Assembly: GCA_017305665.1 (NCBI GenBank)
Contig: JAFKKH010000011.1
Span: 1-64,000, forward strand
Source: Hyphomicrobiales bacterium
GTDB taxonomy: Bacteria > Pseudomonadota > Alphaproteobacteria > Rhizobiales > Xanthobacteraceae
DNA: 64,000 nt
Direction of reading: 5' to 3'
Shown here: positions 17,478 to 27,229 of the stretch, piece after piece
Layout of the letters: every line of letters begins with the position of its first letter
How positions within the stretch are numbered: position 1 is the first letter of the stretch
Notes under the pieces: generated by a model
What the model was told of the DNA's origin: nothing
The model's database searches: none
The model's input: the letters and a program-made list of their open reading frames with translations, nothing else
Translations under genes and position numbers: made by a program

Positions 17478-17584
17478 TCAGGCGGGAATACGCGAACGGG
17501 CGGCACAAGGTCAATCGAACCCTGCCCTTTTGCGCGGGATGCGATCCGCGCTAGACTCCTCCGATCAAGAAGCGGGAGAGCACC

Positions 17585-18082
17585 ATGGCGTTCAAAGTGA
17601 CCAGTGACAGTTTCAAGGACGGCGACTACCTCGGCAAGGATCACATCCTGTCGGCGGATTTCGGTTTCGGCTGTGCGGGCGGCAACCAGTCGCCGCATCT
17701 GCGATGGAGCGGCGCGCCGGAGGGCACCAAGAGCTTCGCCGTGACCTGCTTCGATCCGGATGCGCCGACTGGCAGCGGTTTCTGGCACTGGGTCATGATC
17801 AACATCCCGGCTTCGGTGACGGAGCTCGCGCTCGACGCCGGCAACCCCAAGGGCAGCAAGATGCCGAAGGGCGCACTGCAGACCCGCACCGATTTCGGCG
17901 CTGTCGGCTATGGCGGTCCCTGCCCGCCCGAGGGAGATCATCCGCACCGCTATCTCTTCACGGTGCACGCGGTCGGTGGCGACATCAGCGCCAATGCCGA
18001 CACTTCGGCGGCCGTGATCGGCTTCCAGCTCCACTTCAACACGCTGGCGAAATCGGCGGTCATGGGGCTGTTCAAGCGCTGA
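17585..18082 (+). CDS. YbhB/YbcL family PEBP (Raf kinase inhibitor-like) protein
   Basis: A 165-residue phosphatidylethanolamine-binding-protein homologue, probably cytoplasmic as no signal peptide is present. The ligand pocket motifs are clear: CFDPDAPTGSGFWHWVM and GYGGPCPPEGDHPHRYLF. Bacterial members have no settled function; they bind anions or small ligands. AGCGGGAGAG precedes the ATG. A strong bidirectional terminator separates it from the convergent fbcH gene. Confidence 0.92.
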   Translation: MAFKVTSDSFKDGDYLGKDHILSADFGFGCAGGNQSPHLRWSGAPEGTKSFAVTCFDPDAPTGSGFWHWVMINIPASVTELALDAGNPKGSKMPKGALQTRTDFGAVGYGGPCPPEGDHPHRYLFTVHAVGGDISANADTSAAVIGFQLHFNTLAKSAVMGLFKR

Positions 18083-18105
18083 CAAAGGCACCATCGCGTC
18101 AAACG

Positions 18106-18133
18106 AAAAAGGCTCCCTTGCGGGAGCCTTTTT
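18106..18133. terminator. Bidirectional intrinsic terminator
   Basis: Perfect 12-bp stem AAAAAGGCTCCC (18106-18117) / GGGAGCCTTTTT (18122-18133) with loop TTGC. The T-runs on both strands serve the convergent PEBP and fbcH genes. Confidence 0.92.
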
Positions 18134-18160
18134 GATTTTGAAGATGAAATCTGGCGCAAC

Positions 18161-20224
18161 TCAGTGCGCGTTGGCCCAGACCTTGCGCTTGGTGAAGTAC
18201 AGCAGCCCGGCGAAGATGATCATGAACACCATGACCTGCAGACCGGTGCGCTTGCGCTCCTCGAGCTTGGGCTCGGCGGCCCACATCAGGAATGCGGCGA
18301 CGTCGGTCGCGTACTGGTCGACTGTCTGCGGCGAGCCGTCGTCATAGGTCACCTGATCCTTCGACAGCGGCGGCGGCATCTTGATGGCGTGACCGGGAAA
18401 GTACTTGTTGTAGTGGGAGCCTTCCGGGAGCGTGACGCCGGCCGGCGGCTTCTCCTCGAAGCCCGTCAGGATGGCGTGGATGTAGTTCGGGCCCTTCTCC
18501 TGGAACTGGGTGAAGGCGTCGAAGATGAACCACGGGAAGCCGCGCTCATAGCCGCGCGCCTTCGCCATCAGAGAAAGATCAGGCGGAGCCGCGCCACCAT
18601 TGGCTGCGCGAGCCGCGTTCTCGTTCGGGAACGGTGCGGGAAATTTGTCGGCAACGCGACCGGGACGCTCGAACATATCGCCAGCATCGTTCGGCCCGTC
18701 CTGCACCTTGATCTCCGAGGCCAGCGCTGCGGCCTGTGCGATCGAGAAGCCCGGGCCGCCGGGATCGGCGAGGTTGCGGTAATGCAGCAGGTTCATCGAA
18801 TGGCAGGCCGAACAGACCTCCTTGTAAACCTTGTAGCCGCGCTGGAGCTGCCCTTGATCGAACTTGCCGAACGGACCGGCGAACGACCACTTGAGCGAAG
18901 GCGGGTTCGGCGTGTTGTGCTCCTGTGCCTGCGCTTGCGAGCCACTGCCGAGCATCAGGAGGCCGGCCACGGCGAACACCGCAATGGCTGAGGCCACGTA
19001 GCGCCCCTTCGCCAGCACGTCGTCGGCGATCGAATTCGGCACCGGACGCGGCTTCTCGATTCGGCTGAGGATCGGCAGCACGATCAGGAAGTAAGCAAAA
19101 TAGCAGACCGTCAGGATGCGGCCGGCGATCACGTAGATGCCTTCCGGCGGCTGTGCGCCGAGATAGCCGAGACCCAGACAGACCGCGACGAAGATCCAGA
19201 AGAACTGCTTCGCGAGCGGACGATAGCGCGACGACCGGGTCTTGGCGGAATCAAGCCAGGGCAGGAACGCCAGGATCAGGATGGCGCTGAACATCGCCAC
19301 GACGCCCGCGAGCTTGTTCGGGATCGAACGCAGGATCGCGTAGAACGGCAGGTAGTACCATTCCGGCACGATGTGCGCCGGCGTCACGCCGGGATTGGCC
19401 TGGATATAGTTATCGGGATCGCCGAGATAGTTCGGGATGTAGAAGATGAACCAGCAGAAGAACAGCACGAAGCACGACAGGCCGAACGCATCCTTCACGG
19501 TCGCGTACGGCGTGAACGGCACGGTGTCCTTCTCGGTTTTCGGCTCGACGCCCGCCGGATTGTTCTGACCTGCGACGTGCAGGGCCCAGACGTGCAGCAC
19601 CACGACGCCGGCGATCACGAACGGCAGCAGATAGTGCAGCGAGAAGAAGCGGTTCAGCGTCGGGTTGCCGACCGAGTAACCACCCCACAGCAGCGTCACG
19701 ATGCTGTCACCAACATACGGAATGGCCGAGAACAGGTTGGTGATGACGGTGGCGCCCCAGAAGCTCATCTGGCCCCACGGCAGCACGTAGCCCATGAAGC
19801 CCGTGGCCATCATCAGAAGATAGATGATGACGCCGAGAATCCAGAGCACCTCGCGCGGCTCCTTGTACGAGCCGTAATAGAGGCCGCGGAGCATGTGGAT
19901 GTATACGGCGATGAAGAACATCGACGCGCCGTTGGAGTGCACGTAGCGCAACAGCCAGCCGTAGTTGACGTCGCGGACGATGCCTTCAACCGAGTTGAAG
20001 GCCATGGTCGCTTCCGGCGTGTAGTGCATCGCCAGAATGATGCCGGTCACGATCTGCACCGCGAGCATGAACGAAAGGATGCCGCCGAACGTCCACCAGT
20101 AGTTCAGGTTGCGCGGCGTCGGATAAGCCACGAACGAGGAATGGACGAGGCCGAAGATCGGCAGGCGCCGCTCGATCCACTTGAGAGCGGGATTTTGCAG
20201 CTGGAAGTCGGATGGTCCGCTCAT
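18161..20224 (-). CDS. fbcH: Cytochrome b/c1 fusion precursor of the bc1 complex
   Basis: A 687-residue precursor, the length known for the Bradyrhizobium FbcH protein, which is cleaved after export into cytochrome b and cytochrome c1. The b part (about 1-410) is multi-spanning, with heme b ligand pairs at H96/H197 and H110/H211 (13-residue spacing) and the Qo-site PEWY at 287-290. An internal signal-like stretch (about 409-434, ending AQAQ) precedes c1. The c1 heme site is CSACH at 471-475, and a C-terminal anchor ([13 protein letters not shown]) ends the protein. It transfers electrons from quinol to cytochrome c and pumps protons. The Rieske gene lies 52 bases upstream. Confidence 0.97.
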   Translation of the reverse strand: MSGPSDFQLQNPALKWIERRLPIFGLVHSSFVAYPTPRNLNYWWTFGGILSFMLAVQIVTGIILAMHYTPEATMAFNSVEGIVRDVNYGWLLRYVHSNGASMFFIAVYIHMLRGLYYGSYKEPREVLWILGVIIYLLMMATGFMGYVLPWGQMSFWGATVITNLFSAIPYVGDSIVTLLWGGYSVGNPTLNRFFSLHYLLPFVIAGVVVLHVWALHVAGQNNPAGVEPKTEKDTVPFTPYATVKDAFGLSCFVLFFCWFIFYIPNYLGDPDNYIQANPGVTPAHIVPEWYYLPFYAILRSIPNKLAGVVAMFSAILILAFLPWLDSAKTRSSRYRPLAKQFFWIFVAVCLGLGYLGAQPPEGIYVIAGRILTVCYFAYFLIVLPILSRIEKPRPVPNSIADDVLAKGRYVASAIAVFAVAGLLMLGSGSQAQAQEHNTPNPPSLKWSFAGPFGKFDQGQLQRGYKVYKEVCSACHSMNLLHYRNLADPGGPGFSIAQAAALASEIKVQDGPNDAGDMFERPGRVADKFPAPFPNENAARAANGGAAPPDLSLMAKARGYERGFPWFIFDAFTQFQEKGPNYIHAILTGFEEKPPAGVTLPEGSHYNKYFPGHAIKMPPPLSKDQVTYDDGSPQTVDQYATDVAAFLMWAAEPKLEERKRTGLQVMVFMIIFAGLLYFTKRKVWANAH

Positions 20225-20276
20225 GATGCGATCCTGAGGATTGAAGCGACGCGTTCGGTTCGAAGCCTTGGCGGCC

Positions 20277-20804
20277 TTAACCGATCTTGATCTTGCTGTC
20301 GGAAATGAAGGCGTAAGGCGGGACGGGGAGGTTCAGCGGCGCCGGCCCCTGGCGGATGCGGCCCGAGGAATCGTACTGCGAACCATGGCACGGGCAGAAG
20401 AAGCCGTCGTAGTTGCCTTCGTGCGCGATCGGAATGCAGCCGAGATGAGTACAGATGCCGATCACCACCAGCCAGTTGTCGTGGCCTTCCTTGACGCGCG
20501 CCGAATCCGGCTGCGGATCGCGCAGATCGGAGACATTGACCTTCTGGGCCTCCTCGATCTGCTTCTTGGTGCGGTTCATGATGTAGATCGGCTTGCCGCG
20601 CCAGAACACCTTGATGTCCTGCCCTTCCGCGATCGGGCTGATATCAACCTCGATCGGCGCGCCCGCGGCGATCGTGGTCGCATCCGGGTTCATCTGGGAG
20701 ACCAGCGGCCACACCGTGGCTGCGGCGCCCACGGCGGCAGCAGCGCCGGTTGCTACAAAGAGGAAATCACGGCGGCTGTGTCCCGCCGAAGACGCTGTCG
20801 TCAC
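20277..20804 (-). CDS. fbcF: Rieske iron-sulfur subunit of cytochrome bc1
   Basis: A 175-residue ubiquinol-cytochrome c reductase Fe-S subunit. The N-terminus has the Tat motif SRRDFLF followed by the single membrane anchor. The 2Fe-2S cluster boxes are CTHLGC (118-123) and CPCHGS (137-142), and the Pro loop [12 protein letters not shown] follows. The start is GTG at 20804. It is first in the operon with fbcH. The roughly 280-base region to the divergent trmL gene should hold the promoters of both units. Confidence 0.96.
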   Translation of the reverse strand: MTTASSAGHSRRDFLFVATGAAAAVGAAATVWPLVSQMNPDATTIAAGAPIEVDISPIAEGQDIKVFWRGKPIYIMNRTKKQIEEAQKVNVSDLRDPQPDSARVKEGHDNWLVVIGICTHLGCIPIAHEGNYDGFFCPCHGSQYDSSGRIRQGPAPLNLPVPPYAFISDSKIKIG

Positions 20805-21083
20805 GATTCCAAACCCTTTCTTGTCTGCTACCGGTGGAACCGCTCCGGAGAGGCATCTTGCGAGCGACCAGGAGAGGCTGCCGGCGCCCGCGACCCCCGC
20901 GGCGGCAGAAAGACCAGTTGTCCCGGCCGATCAGGCGGAACACACAGTCCAGAATCGTTCTATTGGCACCCTTGCCGGGCGAGCGCAAGCCCGCTATCGG
21001 CAGACCTTCGTGCAATGCACTAAATCTGCCGGCGGCAACGAATTTTCCAGCCATTTCAGGAGGCCCGGAAGGGTCACGAGCGA

Positions 21084-21569
21084 ATGCGGATCGCGCTTTT
21101 TCAGCCCGACATTCCCCAGAACACCGGGACGATTCTCCGGCTCTGCGCCTGCCTCGCCGTGGAGGCCCATATCATCGAGCCGGCGGGCTTTCCGGTTTCG
21201 GATCGCCATTTCCGCCGCGCGGGCATGGACTACCTCGATCAGGTGACCATCGTGCGACACGATTCATGGTCGAAATTCCAGCAATGGCGCATTGAAAACG
21301 GCCTTCGGCTGGTCCTCTTTACGACCAAGGGGGCGCGCGCCTATCTGGATCATCGCTATGGCGATACCGATATTCTGTTATTCGGCCGGGAGAGCGCAGG
21401 CGTTCCCGACGATGTCGCGGCTGCCGCCGATGCCCGGCTAGTGATACCTGTCAGGCCGGGCCTGCGGTCGCTGAACGTCGCCATGGCCGCCGCCATGGCG
21501 CTCGGCGAGGCCTTGCGGCAGACGCGGCCGGACGTCCCCGAAAGGGTTTTGCCGGAGAGGATTTTGTGA
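21084..21569 (+). CDS. trmL: tRNA (cytidine/uridine-34 2'-O)-methyltransferase TrmL
   Basis: A 161-residue SPOUT methyltransferase, the typical size of TrmL (YibK), which methylates the ribose of the wobble base in tRNA-Leu isoacceptors. The knot motifs are all visible: PDIPQNTGTILRLCA at the N-terminus, LLFGRESAGVP in the middle and RSLNVAMAAAMALGEA at the end. It is the first gene of an overlapping operon with queE; the queE GTG start overlaps its TGA stop. Both genes concern position-34 tRNA modification. Confidence 0.93.
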   Translation: MRIALFQPDIPQNTGTILRLCACLAVEAHIIEPAGFPVSDRHFRRAGMDYLDQVTIVRHDSWSKFQQWRIENGLRLVLFTTKGARAYLDHRYGDTDILLFGRESAGVPDDVAAAADARLVIPVRPGLRSLNVAMAAAMALGEALRQTRPDVPERVLPERIL

Positions 21570-22198
21570 GCTACGCGGTCAAGGAAATCTTTCTGACTCT
21601 GCAAGGCGAAGGCGCCCATGCCGGCCGCGCGTCCGTGTTCTGCCGATTTTCCGGCTGCAACCTGTGGAGCGGGCGGGAGGAAGACCGTGCAGCCGCCGTC
21701 TGCCGGTTCTGCGACACGGATTTTGTCGGCATGGACGGCACGCTGGGCGGGCGCTACGCCACGGCGGACGAACTCGCTGACACCGTCGCCGCGCAATGGA
21801 CGGGAACCGCGGCGAACCGCTATGTGGTGCTGACCGGCGGCGAACCGCTGTTGCAGGCGGACAAACCGTTTATCGATGCGTTGCATGCCCGAGGTTTCGA
21901 GGTCGGCATCGAAACCAACGGCACCATCGAGCCGCCCGATGGCATCGACTGGCTGTGCGTCAGCCCGAAAGCGGCCGCGGAGTTGCGCATCCGCAAAGGC
22001 CACGAGCTGAAACTGGTGTATCCGCAAGCCGAGAACGATCCTGCGGATTTCGCAGGACTGGCGTTCGAGCGGTTCTCGCTGCAGCCGATGGACGGGCCGG
22101 ATGTCGCTGACAATACGGCTCGCACTATCGCCTATTGTCTGCAGCATCCGCAGTGGCGGCTGAGCGTGCAGACGCACAAGGCGCTTGGGATCAGGTAG
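21566..22198 (+). CDS. queE: 7-carboxy-7-deazaguanine synthase QueE
   Basis: A 210-residue radical-SAM enzyme that converts 6-carboxytetrahydropterin to 7-carboxy-7-deazaguanine in the preQ0/queuosine pathway. The cluster-binding cysteines follow a C-x14-C-x2-C pattern (C31, C46, C49) instead of the common C-x3-C-x2-C, a variant known in some QueE proteins. The N-terminus VKEIFLTLQGEGAHAGRASV and the GGEPLLQ motif are diagnostic. The start is GTG, in a 4-base GTGA overlap with trmL. queD-like follows after 10 bases. queC and queF are not in the window. Confidence 0.93.
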   Translation: MSYAVKEIFLTLQGEGAHAGRASVFCRFSGCNLWSGREEDRAAAVCRFCDTDFVGMDGTLGGRYATADELADTVAAQWTGTAANRYVVLTGGEPLLQADKPFIDALHARGFEVGIETNGTIEPPDGIDWLCVSPKAAAELRIRKGHELKLVYPQAENDPADFAGLAFERFSLQPMDGPDVADNTARTIAYCLQHPQWRLSVQTHKALGIR

Positions 22199-22208
22199 GA
22201 CTGCACTG

Positions 22209-22574
22209 ATGTGGGAATTGACGAAATCGTTCCGCTTCGAGGCCGCGCATTCGCTGGCCGGAACGACCTTTGGCGAAGCGAGCGAGGAAATCCACGGCCA
22301 TTCGTTCCGCGCCGAGGTCACGATCCGCGGCATGCCGGATCCTGTGACCGGCATGGTGCTCGATCTCGGCGTGCTCGAACAGCGCATCGGCGACGTCGAG
22401 GCCAAGCTCGATCACAAGTTGCTCAACAACGTTAAAGGCCTCGGCCTGCCGACGCTGGAAAACCTAACGCGCTTCATCTGGGAGCACGTGCAGAACGCCG
22501 GCCATATCGTCCGCGTCAGCGTGCATCGCGACAGCTGCGGCGAAAGCTGCACTTATTTCGGGCCGCAGACATGA
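22209..22574 (+). CDS. 6-pyruvoyl-tetrahydropterin synthase-family protein (QueD-like, COG0720)
   Basis: A 121-residue COG0720 protein. Zinc ligands H14, H29 and H31 (HGH) and the catalytic Asp68-His69 and Glu112 are present. The Cys expected four residues before HGH in QueD (CxxxHGH) is Ser25; the local sequence is SEEIHGH, which instead fits the ExxHGH pattern of the PTPS-III type. The neighbourhood, directly after queE and overlapping hemF by ATGA, argues for queuosine synthesis. Alternatives are a paralogue with another pterin role. Not assigned to queD with certainty for this reason. Confidence 0.85.
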   Translation: MWELTKSFRFEAAHSLAGTTFGEASEEIHGHSFRAEVTIRGMPDPVTGMVLDLGVLEQRIGDVEAKLDHKLLNNVKGLGLPTLENLTRFIWEHVQNAGHIVRVSVHRDSCGESCTYFGPQT

Positions 22575-23467
22575 ACATCGCCGAGCCTGCTATCCTCGAG
22601 GACCGCAAATCCCGCGCCCGCGCGTGGTTTGAACGGTTGCGCAATGACATCTGCGCGGCTTTTGAGAAGCTGGAGAATGACGCCCCGGCAACGCTCTATC
22701 CCGGTGAGGTCGGACGCTTCGTGCGCACGCCGTGGGACCGCACCGACCACACCGGAAAGCCCGGCGGCGGCGGCGTGATGTCTGTCATGCACGGGCGACT
22801 GTTCGAGAAAGTCGGCGTGCACTGCTCCACCGTGCACGGCGAATTCGCGCCCGAGTTCCGCGCGCAGATTCCCGGCGCGGCCGACGATCCCCGATTCTGG
22901 GCGTCCGGAATCTCGCTGATTGCCCACATGCGCAATCCGCACGTTCCGGCCGTGCACATGAACACGCGTTTCGTCGTCACCACCAAGGCGTGGTTCGGCG
23001 GCGGCGCGGACCTCACGCCGGTGCTGGACCGGCGGCGAACGCAGGACGACGCCGACAGCGAAGCCTTTCACGCTGCGATGAAGTCCGCCTGCGACGCGCA
23101 CGCCGCGATCGCGCCTTATGACAAATACAAGACATGGTGCGACGAGTATTTCTATCTGCCGCATCGCAAGGAAGCGCGCGGCATTGGCGGCATCTTCTAT
23201 GACTGGCACGACTCGGGCGACTGGGACGCCGACCTTGCCTTTACCAAGGACGTCGGCCGGGCCTTCCTGCGCGTCTATCCCGAACTGGTTCGGCGCAATT
23301 TCACGGCGCGTTGGACGCCAGCCGATCGCGAAGAGCAGTTGGTCCGCCGCGGACGCTATGTCGAATTCAACCTGCTGTACGACCGCGGCACCATCTTCGG
23401 GCTGAAAACCGGCGGCAACGTCGCCTCGATCCTGTCCTCGATGCCGCCCGAGGTGAAGTGGCCATGA
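22571..23467 (+). CDS. hemF: Oxygen-dependent coproporphyrinogen-III oxidase
   Basis: A 298-residue cytoplasmic heme-synthesis enzyme that decarboxylates coproporphyrinogen III using O2. Family signatures are complete: [28 protein letters not shown] with [29 protein letters not shown], and the C-terminal [24 protein letters not shown] region. It overlaps the preceding gene by ATGA and the HAD gene by ATGA, so the five genes trmL to HAD are one transcription unit. Confidence 0.96.
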   Translation: MNIAEPAILEDRKSRARAWFERLRNDICAAFEKLENDAPATLYPGEVGRFVRTPWDRTDHTGKPGGGGVMSVMHGRLFEKVGVHCSTVHGEFAPEFRAQIPGAADDPRFWASGISLIAHMRNPHVPAVHMNTRFVVTTKAWFGGGADLTPVLDRRRTQDDADSEAFHAAMKSACDAHAAIAPYDKYKTWCDEYFYLPHRKEARGIGGIFYDWHDSGDWDADLAFTKDVGRAFLRVYPELVRRNFTARWTPADREEQLVRRGRYVEFNLLYDRGTIFGLKTGGNVASILSSMPPEVKWP

Positions 23468-24195
23468 CGGCGGGCCTGCTACCGCGCGCCATGCTGATCG
23501 ACATGGACGACACCATCCTGTCGGCCTACGGCCGTCCGGAGATCGCCTGGAACAGGATCGCGGACGAATTCGCCGCAGAGTTCGGATCGCTGCTTCCACA
23601 GCAGGTAGCCACGTCGGTTCTCACATATGCCAAACAGTTCTGGGCGAGCGCCGAGCCGGTGTGGCGGCTCAAGCTTGCCGAAGCGCGACGCCTGACCGTC
23701 AAGGGCGGATTCGCGGCGCTCGCCGGCAACGGGCACGCGCTGAGCGACGATCTCGCCATCCGGGTGGCCGATCGCTTCACGGCCTATCGCGAGGAGGAGA
23801 TGTTCGTCTTCCCCGGCGCGCATGACGCGATCGACGCATTGAAAGCGTTAGGCATCAAGCTGGCGCTCGTGACCAATGGCGCCGCCGACACTCAGCGCGC
23901 CAAGGTCGAACGCTTCGCGCTGGCCCACCGCTTCGATCATATCCAGATCGAGGGCGAACACGGTTTCGGTAAGCCCGAGGAACGCGCCTATCTGCACGCC
24001 ATGGAGACATTGGGCGTCACCGCCACCGACACCTGGATGATCGGCGACAACCTGGAATGGGAAGTCGAAGCACCGCAGCGGCTCGGCATCTATTCTGTCT
24101 GGATGGACGTGCATGGCGACGGCCTGCCGCCGGAATCCGCCATCACGCCGGACCGCATCATCCGTTCGCTGACGGAATTGCTGCCGAGCGAGTGA
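23464..24195 (+). CDS. HAD-family hydrolase
   Basis: A 243-residue HAD-superfamily phosphatase. Motif I is [13 protein letters not shown] (nucleophile and acid/base Asp), motif II the Thr/Asn in LALVTNGA, the motif III Lys in [10 protein letters not shown] and motif [15 protein letters not shown]. The helical cap (about residues 20-110) is of the C1 type, as in phosphoglycolate and YjjG-like phosphatases. The substrate is unknown. It overlaps hemF by four bases and is the last gene of the trmL operon; the next gene converges after nine bases. Confidence 0.88.
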   Translation: MTAGLLPRAMLIDMDDTILSAYGRPEIAWNRIADEFAAEFGSLLPQQVATSVLTYAKQFWASAEPVWRLKLAEARRLTVKGGFAALAGNGHALSDDLAIRVADRFTAYREEEMFVFPGAHDAIDALKALGIKLALVTNGAADTQRAKVERFALAHRFDHIQIEGEHGFGKPEERAYLHAMETLGVTATDTWMIGDNLEWEVEAPQRLGIYSVWMDVHGDGLPPESAITPDRIIRSLTELLPSE

Positions 24196-24204
24196 TGCCC
24201 GGCA

Positions 24205-25548
24205 CTATCCTTCCAGACTGACGTTCTTGGTTTCGGGCGTCATCAAGATGGCGATGATCGCAGCGACCGCGTAAACCATCACCAGCCCGCCGATGAAGAT
24301 GTAGGCGTCGTGAATGCCATAGGCACGCAGAATCTGGCCTGCGAGGATCGGAATCAGGCCGCCACCGTAAACTTGCGAAATCTGATAGCCCGCACTCGCA
24401 CCCGAGGCGCGATAACGCGTTGGGAAGTTTTCCGTATAGAACGCCGGGATCGCACCGTAACCGAAGCCGAATACGAAACCGAAACCGATCACCTCGGCGA
24501 TAACGGCATACAGGAAATTGCCGGTGTTGATCAGATGGAAATACGGAATCGCGAAGACCAGAAACACCACGGCGGCGATCAACAGGATGGTCCTGCGGTT
24601 GATGATGTCGGCCAGGAATGAGCCGATGATCATGAAGAGCAGCATGAACGCCGCGGCGATCAGGCCGATCACTTCCGGCGTCGAGCCGGTGAAGCCGACC
24701 GCCTTCATGTAACTGGTGCCGAACACGAAATAGAGGAAGAATGCGCCGCCGAACATGGCATTGACCAGCGACGTGCGCAGGATGGTGAGCGGCATCTCGC
24801 GCCAGACCTCCTTCGCCGGGCTGTCCAAGACCTCCTGCTTCGCGCGGTGTTCCTCAAACACGAAACTGTCTTCGGTCCGGGAGCGGATGATGATGCCAAC
24901 GATCGCCACCAGGAAACCGAGGAAGAAGAAAATGCGCCATCCCCAGTCGGTGAAGTGCTCCGGTGTCATGATCGCCTTGACGAAGATCACCGAACCGAAA
25001 CCGAGCAGAAGACCGATCGGGATAGCGAAACCGACCCACGCACCCCAGAAGGCACGATACTTCGACCGCGCCGCCTGCTCGACCACCCAGGTCGAGGCGG
25101 TGCCAAACTCAGCGCCGAAGCTGATGCCTTGCGCCAGGCGAAACACGATCAGAAGGATCGGAGCGACGGTGCCGATACTGTCGTAGGTCGGCGTCAGACC
25201 GATCAACAGCGAGCTGACGCCCATCAATACCAGCGCATAGACCATGGCATCCTTGCGCCCATGGCGATCGGCGATGTGGCCAAAGATATAAGCGCCGATC
25301 GGGCGGATGATGATGCCGAGACCGTAAACCCCGATCGCCGCTGCGACGGCGGCGAGACCCGGTAACTTGAAGAAGATGCCGCCCCAGACCGTCGCCGCGA
25401 TGACGCCGGTGACCAGATAATCGTATTGTTCGATGATCGAGCCGATGATGCTCGCAAGCGCTACTTTGTAGATTTGCCTGCTGGAGGGAGACGCTTGACC
25501 TGAGCTAGGCGTCGACGAGGAAATCGGAATCGCAGCGGCTTGGCCCAT
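24205..25548 (-). CDS. MFS transporter, metabolite:H+ symporter (MHS) family
   Basis: A 447-residue inner-membrane permease with about 12 transmembrane segments. The diagnostic loop 2-3 motif is GHIADRHGRKDAM, and the helix 4-5 segment has GISFGAEFGTASTWVVEQAA, as in sugar- and dicarboxylate-type MHS proteins (KgtP, ProP, ShiA). The N-terminal tail is Ser-rich. The substrate cannot be read; an organic acid is most likely by family. It stands alone, converging with the HAD gene. Confidence 0.88.
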   Translation of the reverse strand: MGQAAAIPISSSTPSSGQASPSSRQIYKVALASIIGSIIEQYDYLVTGVIAATVWGGIFFKLPGLAAVAAAIGVYGLGIIIRPIGAYIFGHIADRHGRKDAMVYALVLMGVSSLLIGLTPTYDSIGTVAPILLIVFRLAQGISFGAEFGTASTWVVEQAARSKYRAFWGAWVGFAIPIGLLLGFGSVIFVKAIMTPEHFTDWGWRIFFFLGFLVAIVGIIIRSRTEDSFVFEEHRAKQEVLDSPAKEVWREMPLTILRTSLVNAMFGGAFFLYFVFGTSYMKAVGFTGSTPEVIGLIAAAFMLLFMIIGSFLADIINRRTILLIAAVVFLVFAIPYFHLINTGNFLYAVIAEVIGFGFVFGFGYGAIPAFYTENFPTRYRASGASAGYQISQVYGGGLIPILAGQILRAYGIHDAYIFIGGLVMVYAVAAIIAILMTPETKNVSLEG

Positions 25549-25712
25549 CTTGCGTTCTACCCACGATCTTAGGCTCTAAGATCACGCCATTGCGAACACG
25601 CAAAGTCGGACATCGGAGGTTCGCAGCGGCGATTGCTGAATCGTGGACAGAACGCCGTTGGACGAAAATTGTTCCGTCCGCATCTTTCACAAACGTGGAT
25701 TTTTCACCGCGC

Positions 25713-26969
25713 TCACAGCCGATGATCGCGCGTGAAGCGGGCCACCGTCTGATCTGCGATATCAGCGACACGCGCCGGCTCGAGCGGGAAATCCGCCGCG
25801 AGCCAGGCATCCTCGGCCAGCGTGATCACATGTCCGAGTGCGGGGCCTTCGGCGATGCCACGCGCGATGAAATCCGCGGCCTTGAGCGGAAACGCCGGCG
25901 GTTGCCAGCGCTGCGGCAGGGTCGCGAGCTGTTGCCACGACGCCATATCGCTGTCGCGCCGCGCCCTCGCCCAGGCCAGCATCAGCCGGTCGCGATAGAG
26001 CGGCATGCCGAGCCGATACAGCCGCCGCCGCGCGATGTCTTCGTCCATGCCGCCAAGCCGCCACCAGCGATGGCCCATGGCATCCAGTTGCTTGGCCTCG
26101 GCATTGGAAAGCCGCAACCGCTGCGCGATGCGCCGCGCATCCTCAGGCACCGACACTGCAAGCGCCGCCAGCCGCCGCATCGGATCGGCGTCGAGCCCGA
26201 GCGCATGCTCGGCCGCAATCATTGCCGCGAGCGGTCCGCGATAGGTGACGCCGCCGAGGATCGCCAGCATCAGCCCGGCATCGGCCATCGCGACAACGGC
26301 CTCCACGGCACCAACCGCGATCAGAAGCTTCAGCATCTCCATGCGCATGCGCTCGGCCGACAGCGTCGCAAGTCCGGCACGGCCGCGGATGCAAGCAAGA
26401 TAGCCGGCCCGGTCGGGGTCGCCGGCGCCATAGGCGGCGTGAATGCGGAAGAAACGTAGAATGCGCAAGAAATCCTCGGCGATGCGCCGGTCGGGATCGC
26501 CGATGAACCGCACGCGTTTCGCCGCGATGTCGGCGATCCCGCCGACATGATCATGCACCGTGCCGTCGGCATCGACCGACAGGCCATTAATGGTGAAGTC
26601 GCGCCGTTCGGCATCGCGCGCCCAGTCGCGTCCGAATGCGACCTTCGCCTTGCGACCGAAAGTTTCGACGTCCTCGCGCAATGTCGTGATCTCGAACGGC
26701 TTTCCCTCGACCACCAGCGTGACCGTGCCGTGCTCGATGCCGGTCGGAATGCTCTTGATACGGGCGGCTGCGGCGCGACGGACCACCTCTTCCGGCAGCG
26801 CCGTTGTCGCAATGTCGATTTCGCCGACCGGCAAATCCATCAGCGCGTTGCGCACGGCACCGCCGACGACGCGCGCCTCTTCGCCGTTGCCGTTCAGCAA
26901 CGCGAGAAGGCGCGCGGCTCCGCCTGTCGTCAGCCAAGACGCGCTGCGCAGCGCGGGAGCCGTATTCAT
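25713..26969 (-). CDS. CCA tRNA nucleotidyltransferase / poly(A) polymerase family protein
   Basis: A 418-residue class II nucleotidyltransferase that should add or repair the 3' CCA of tRNAs. The nucleotide-binding GG motif is VVGGAVRNAL, followed by the metal-binding loop VGEIDIATT, in which Glu replaces the first Asp of the usual D-x-D pair. The basic motif ERRDFTINGLSVDADG and the RRIAEDFLRILRFFRIHA segment are present. It is the last of four overlapping genes; poly(A) polymerase activity is an alternative. Confidence 0.88.
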   Translation of the reverse strand: MNTAPALRSASWLTTGGAARLLALLNGNGEEARVVGGAVRNALMDLPVGEIDIATTALPEEVVRRAAAARIKSIPTGIEHGTVTLVVEGKPFEITTLREDVETFGRKAKVAFGRDWARDAERRDFTINGLSVDADGTVHDHVGGIADIAAKRVRFIGDPDRRIAEDFLRILRFFRIHAAYGAGDPDRAGYLACIRGRAGLATLSAERMRMEMLKLLIAVGAVEAVVAMADAGLMLAILGGVTYRGPLAAMIAAEHALGLDADPMRRLAALAVSVPEDARRIAQRLRLSNAEAKQLDAMGHRWWRLGGMDEDIARRRLYRLGMPLYRDRLMLAWARARRDSDMASWQQLATLPQRWQPPAFPLKAADFIARGIAEGPALGHVITLAEDAWLAADFPLEPARVADIADQTVARFTRDHRL

Positions 26970-27229
26970 TTCTCGACTCCGGGAACGAGCTTGCCGTTTT
27001 CAATGTGCGCCGGAATGTAGGTCGAATTCGGCGGCGCACCTGAGAAATGCGCGAGCAGGACGAAACTCAGGATGACCAGCGACAGGGCACCGAGCAGGAG
27101 TCGCGCGATGATATGCAGCGGCCATGACGCCTGAACGAGAAGGCCGGAGCGAGTGGCGATGAGAAACAGCGCGTAGACCGCGAACGGGATCAGGAAAATG
27201 CCGATTTCGGTGAGAACCGGACGGATCAT
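26966..27229 (-). CDS. Small membrane protein, DUF6111 type
   Basis: An 87-residue protein with two predicted transmembrane helices (about residues 8-25 and 40-60) and a short polar tail with NSTYIPAHIENGKLVPG, the conserved signature of this small alphaproteobacterial family. The function is unknown. It overlaps both the Nudix gene upstream and the CCA enzyme downstream by four bases, so translational coupling is likely. Confidence 0.82.
   Translation of the reverse strand: MIRPVLTEIGIFLIPFAVYALFLIATRSGLLVQASWPLHIIARLLLGALSLVILSFVLLAHFSGAPPNSTYIPAHIENGKLVPGVEK

Noticed and set aside
21440-21570. preQ1 riboswitch sought ahead of queE.
   Set aside because: queE overlaps trmL directly, and no stem-loop plus A-rich tail pattern is visible upstream of queE or trmL.
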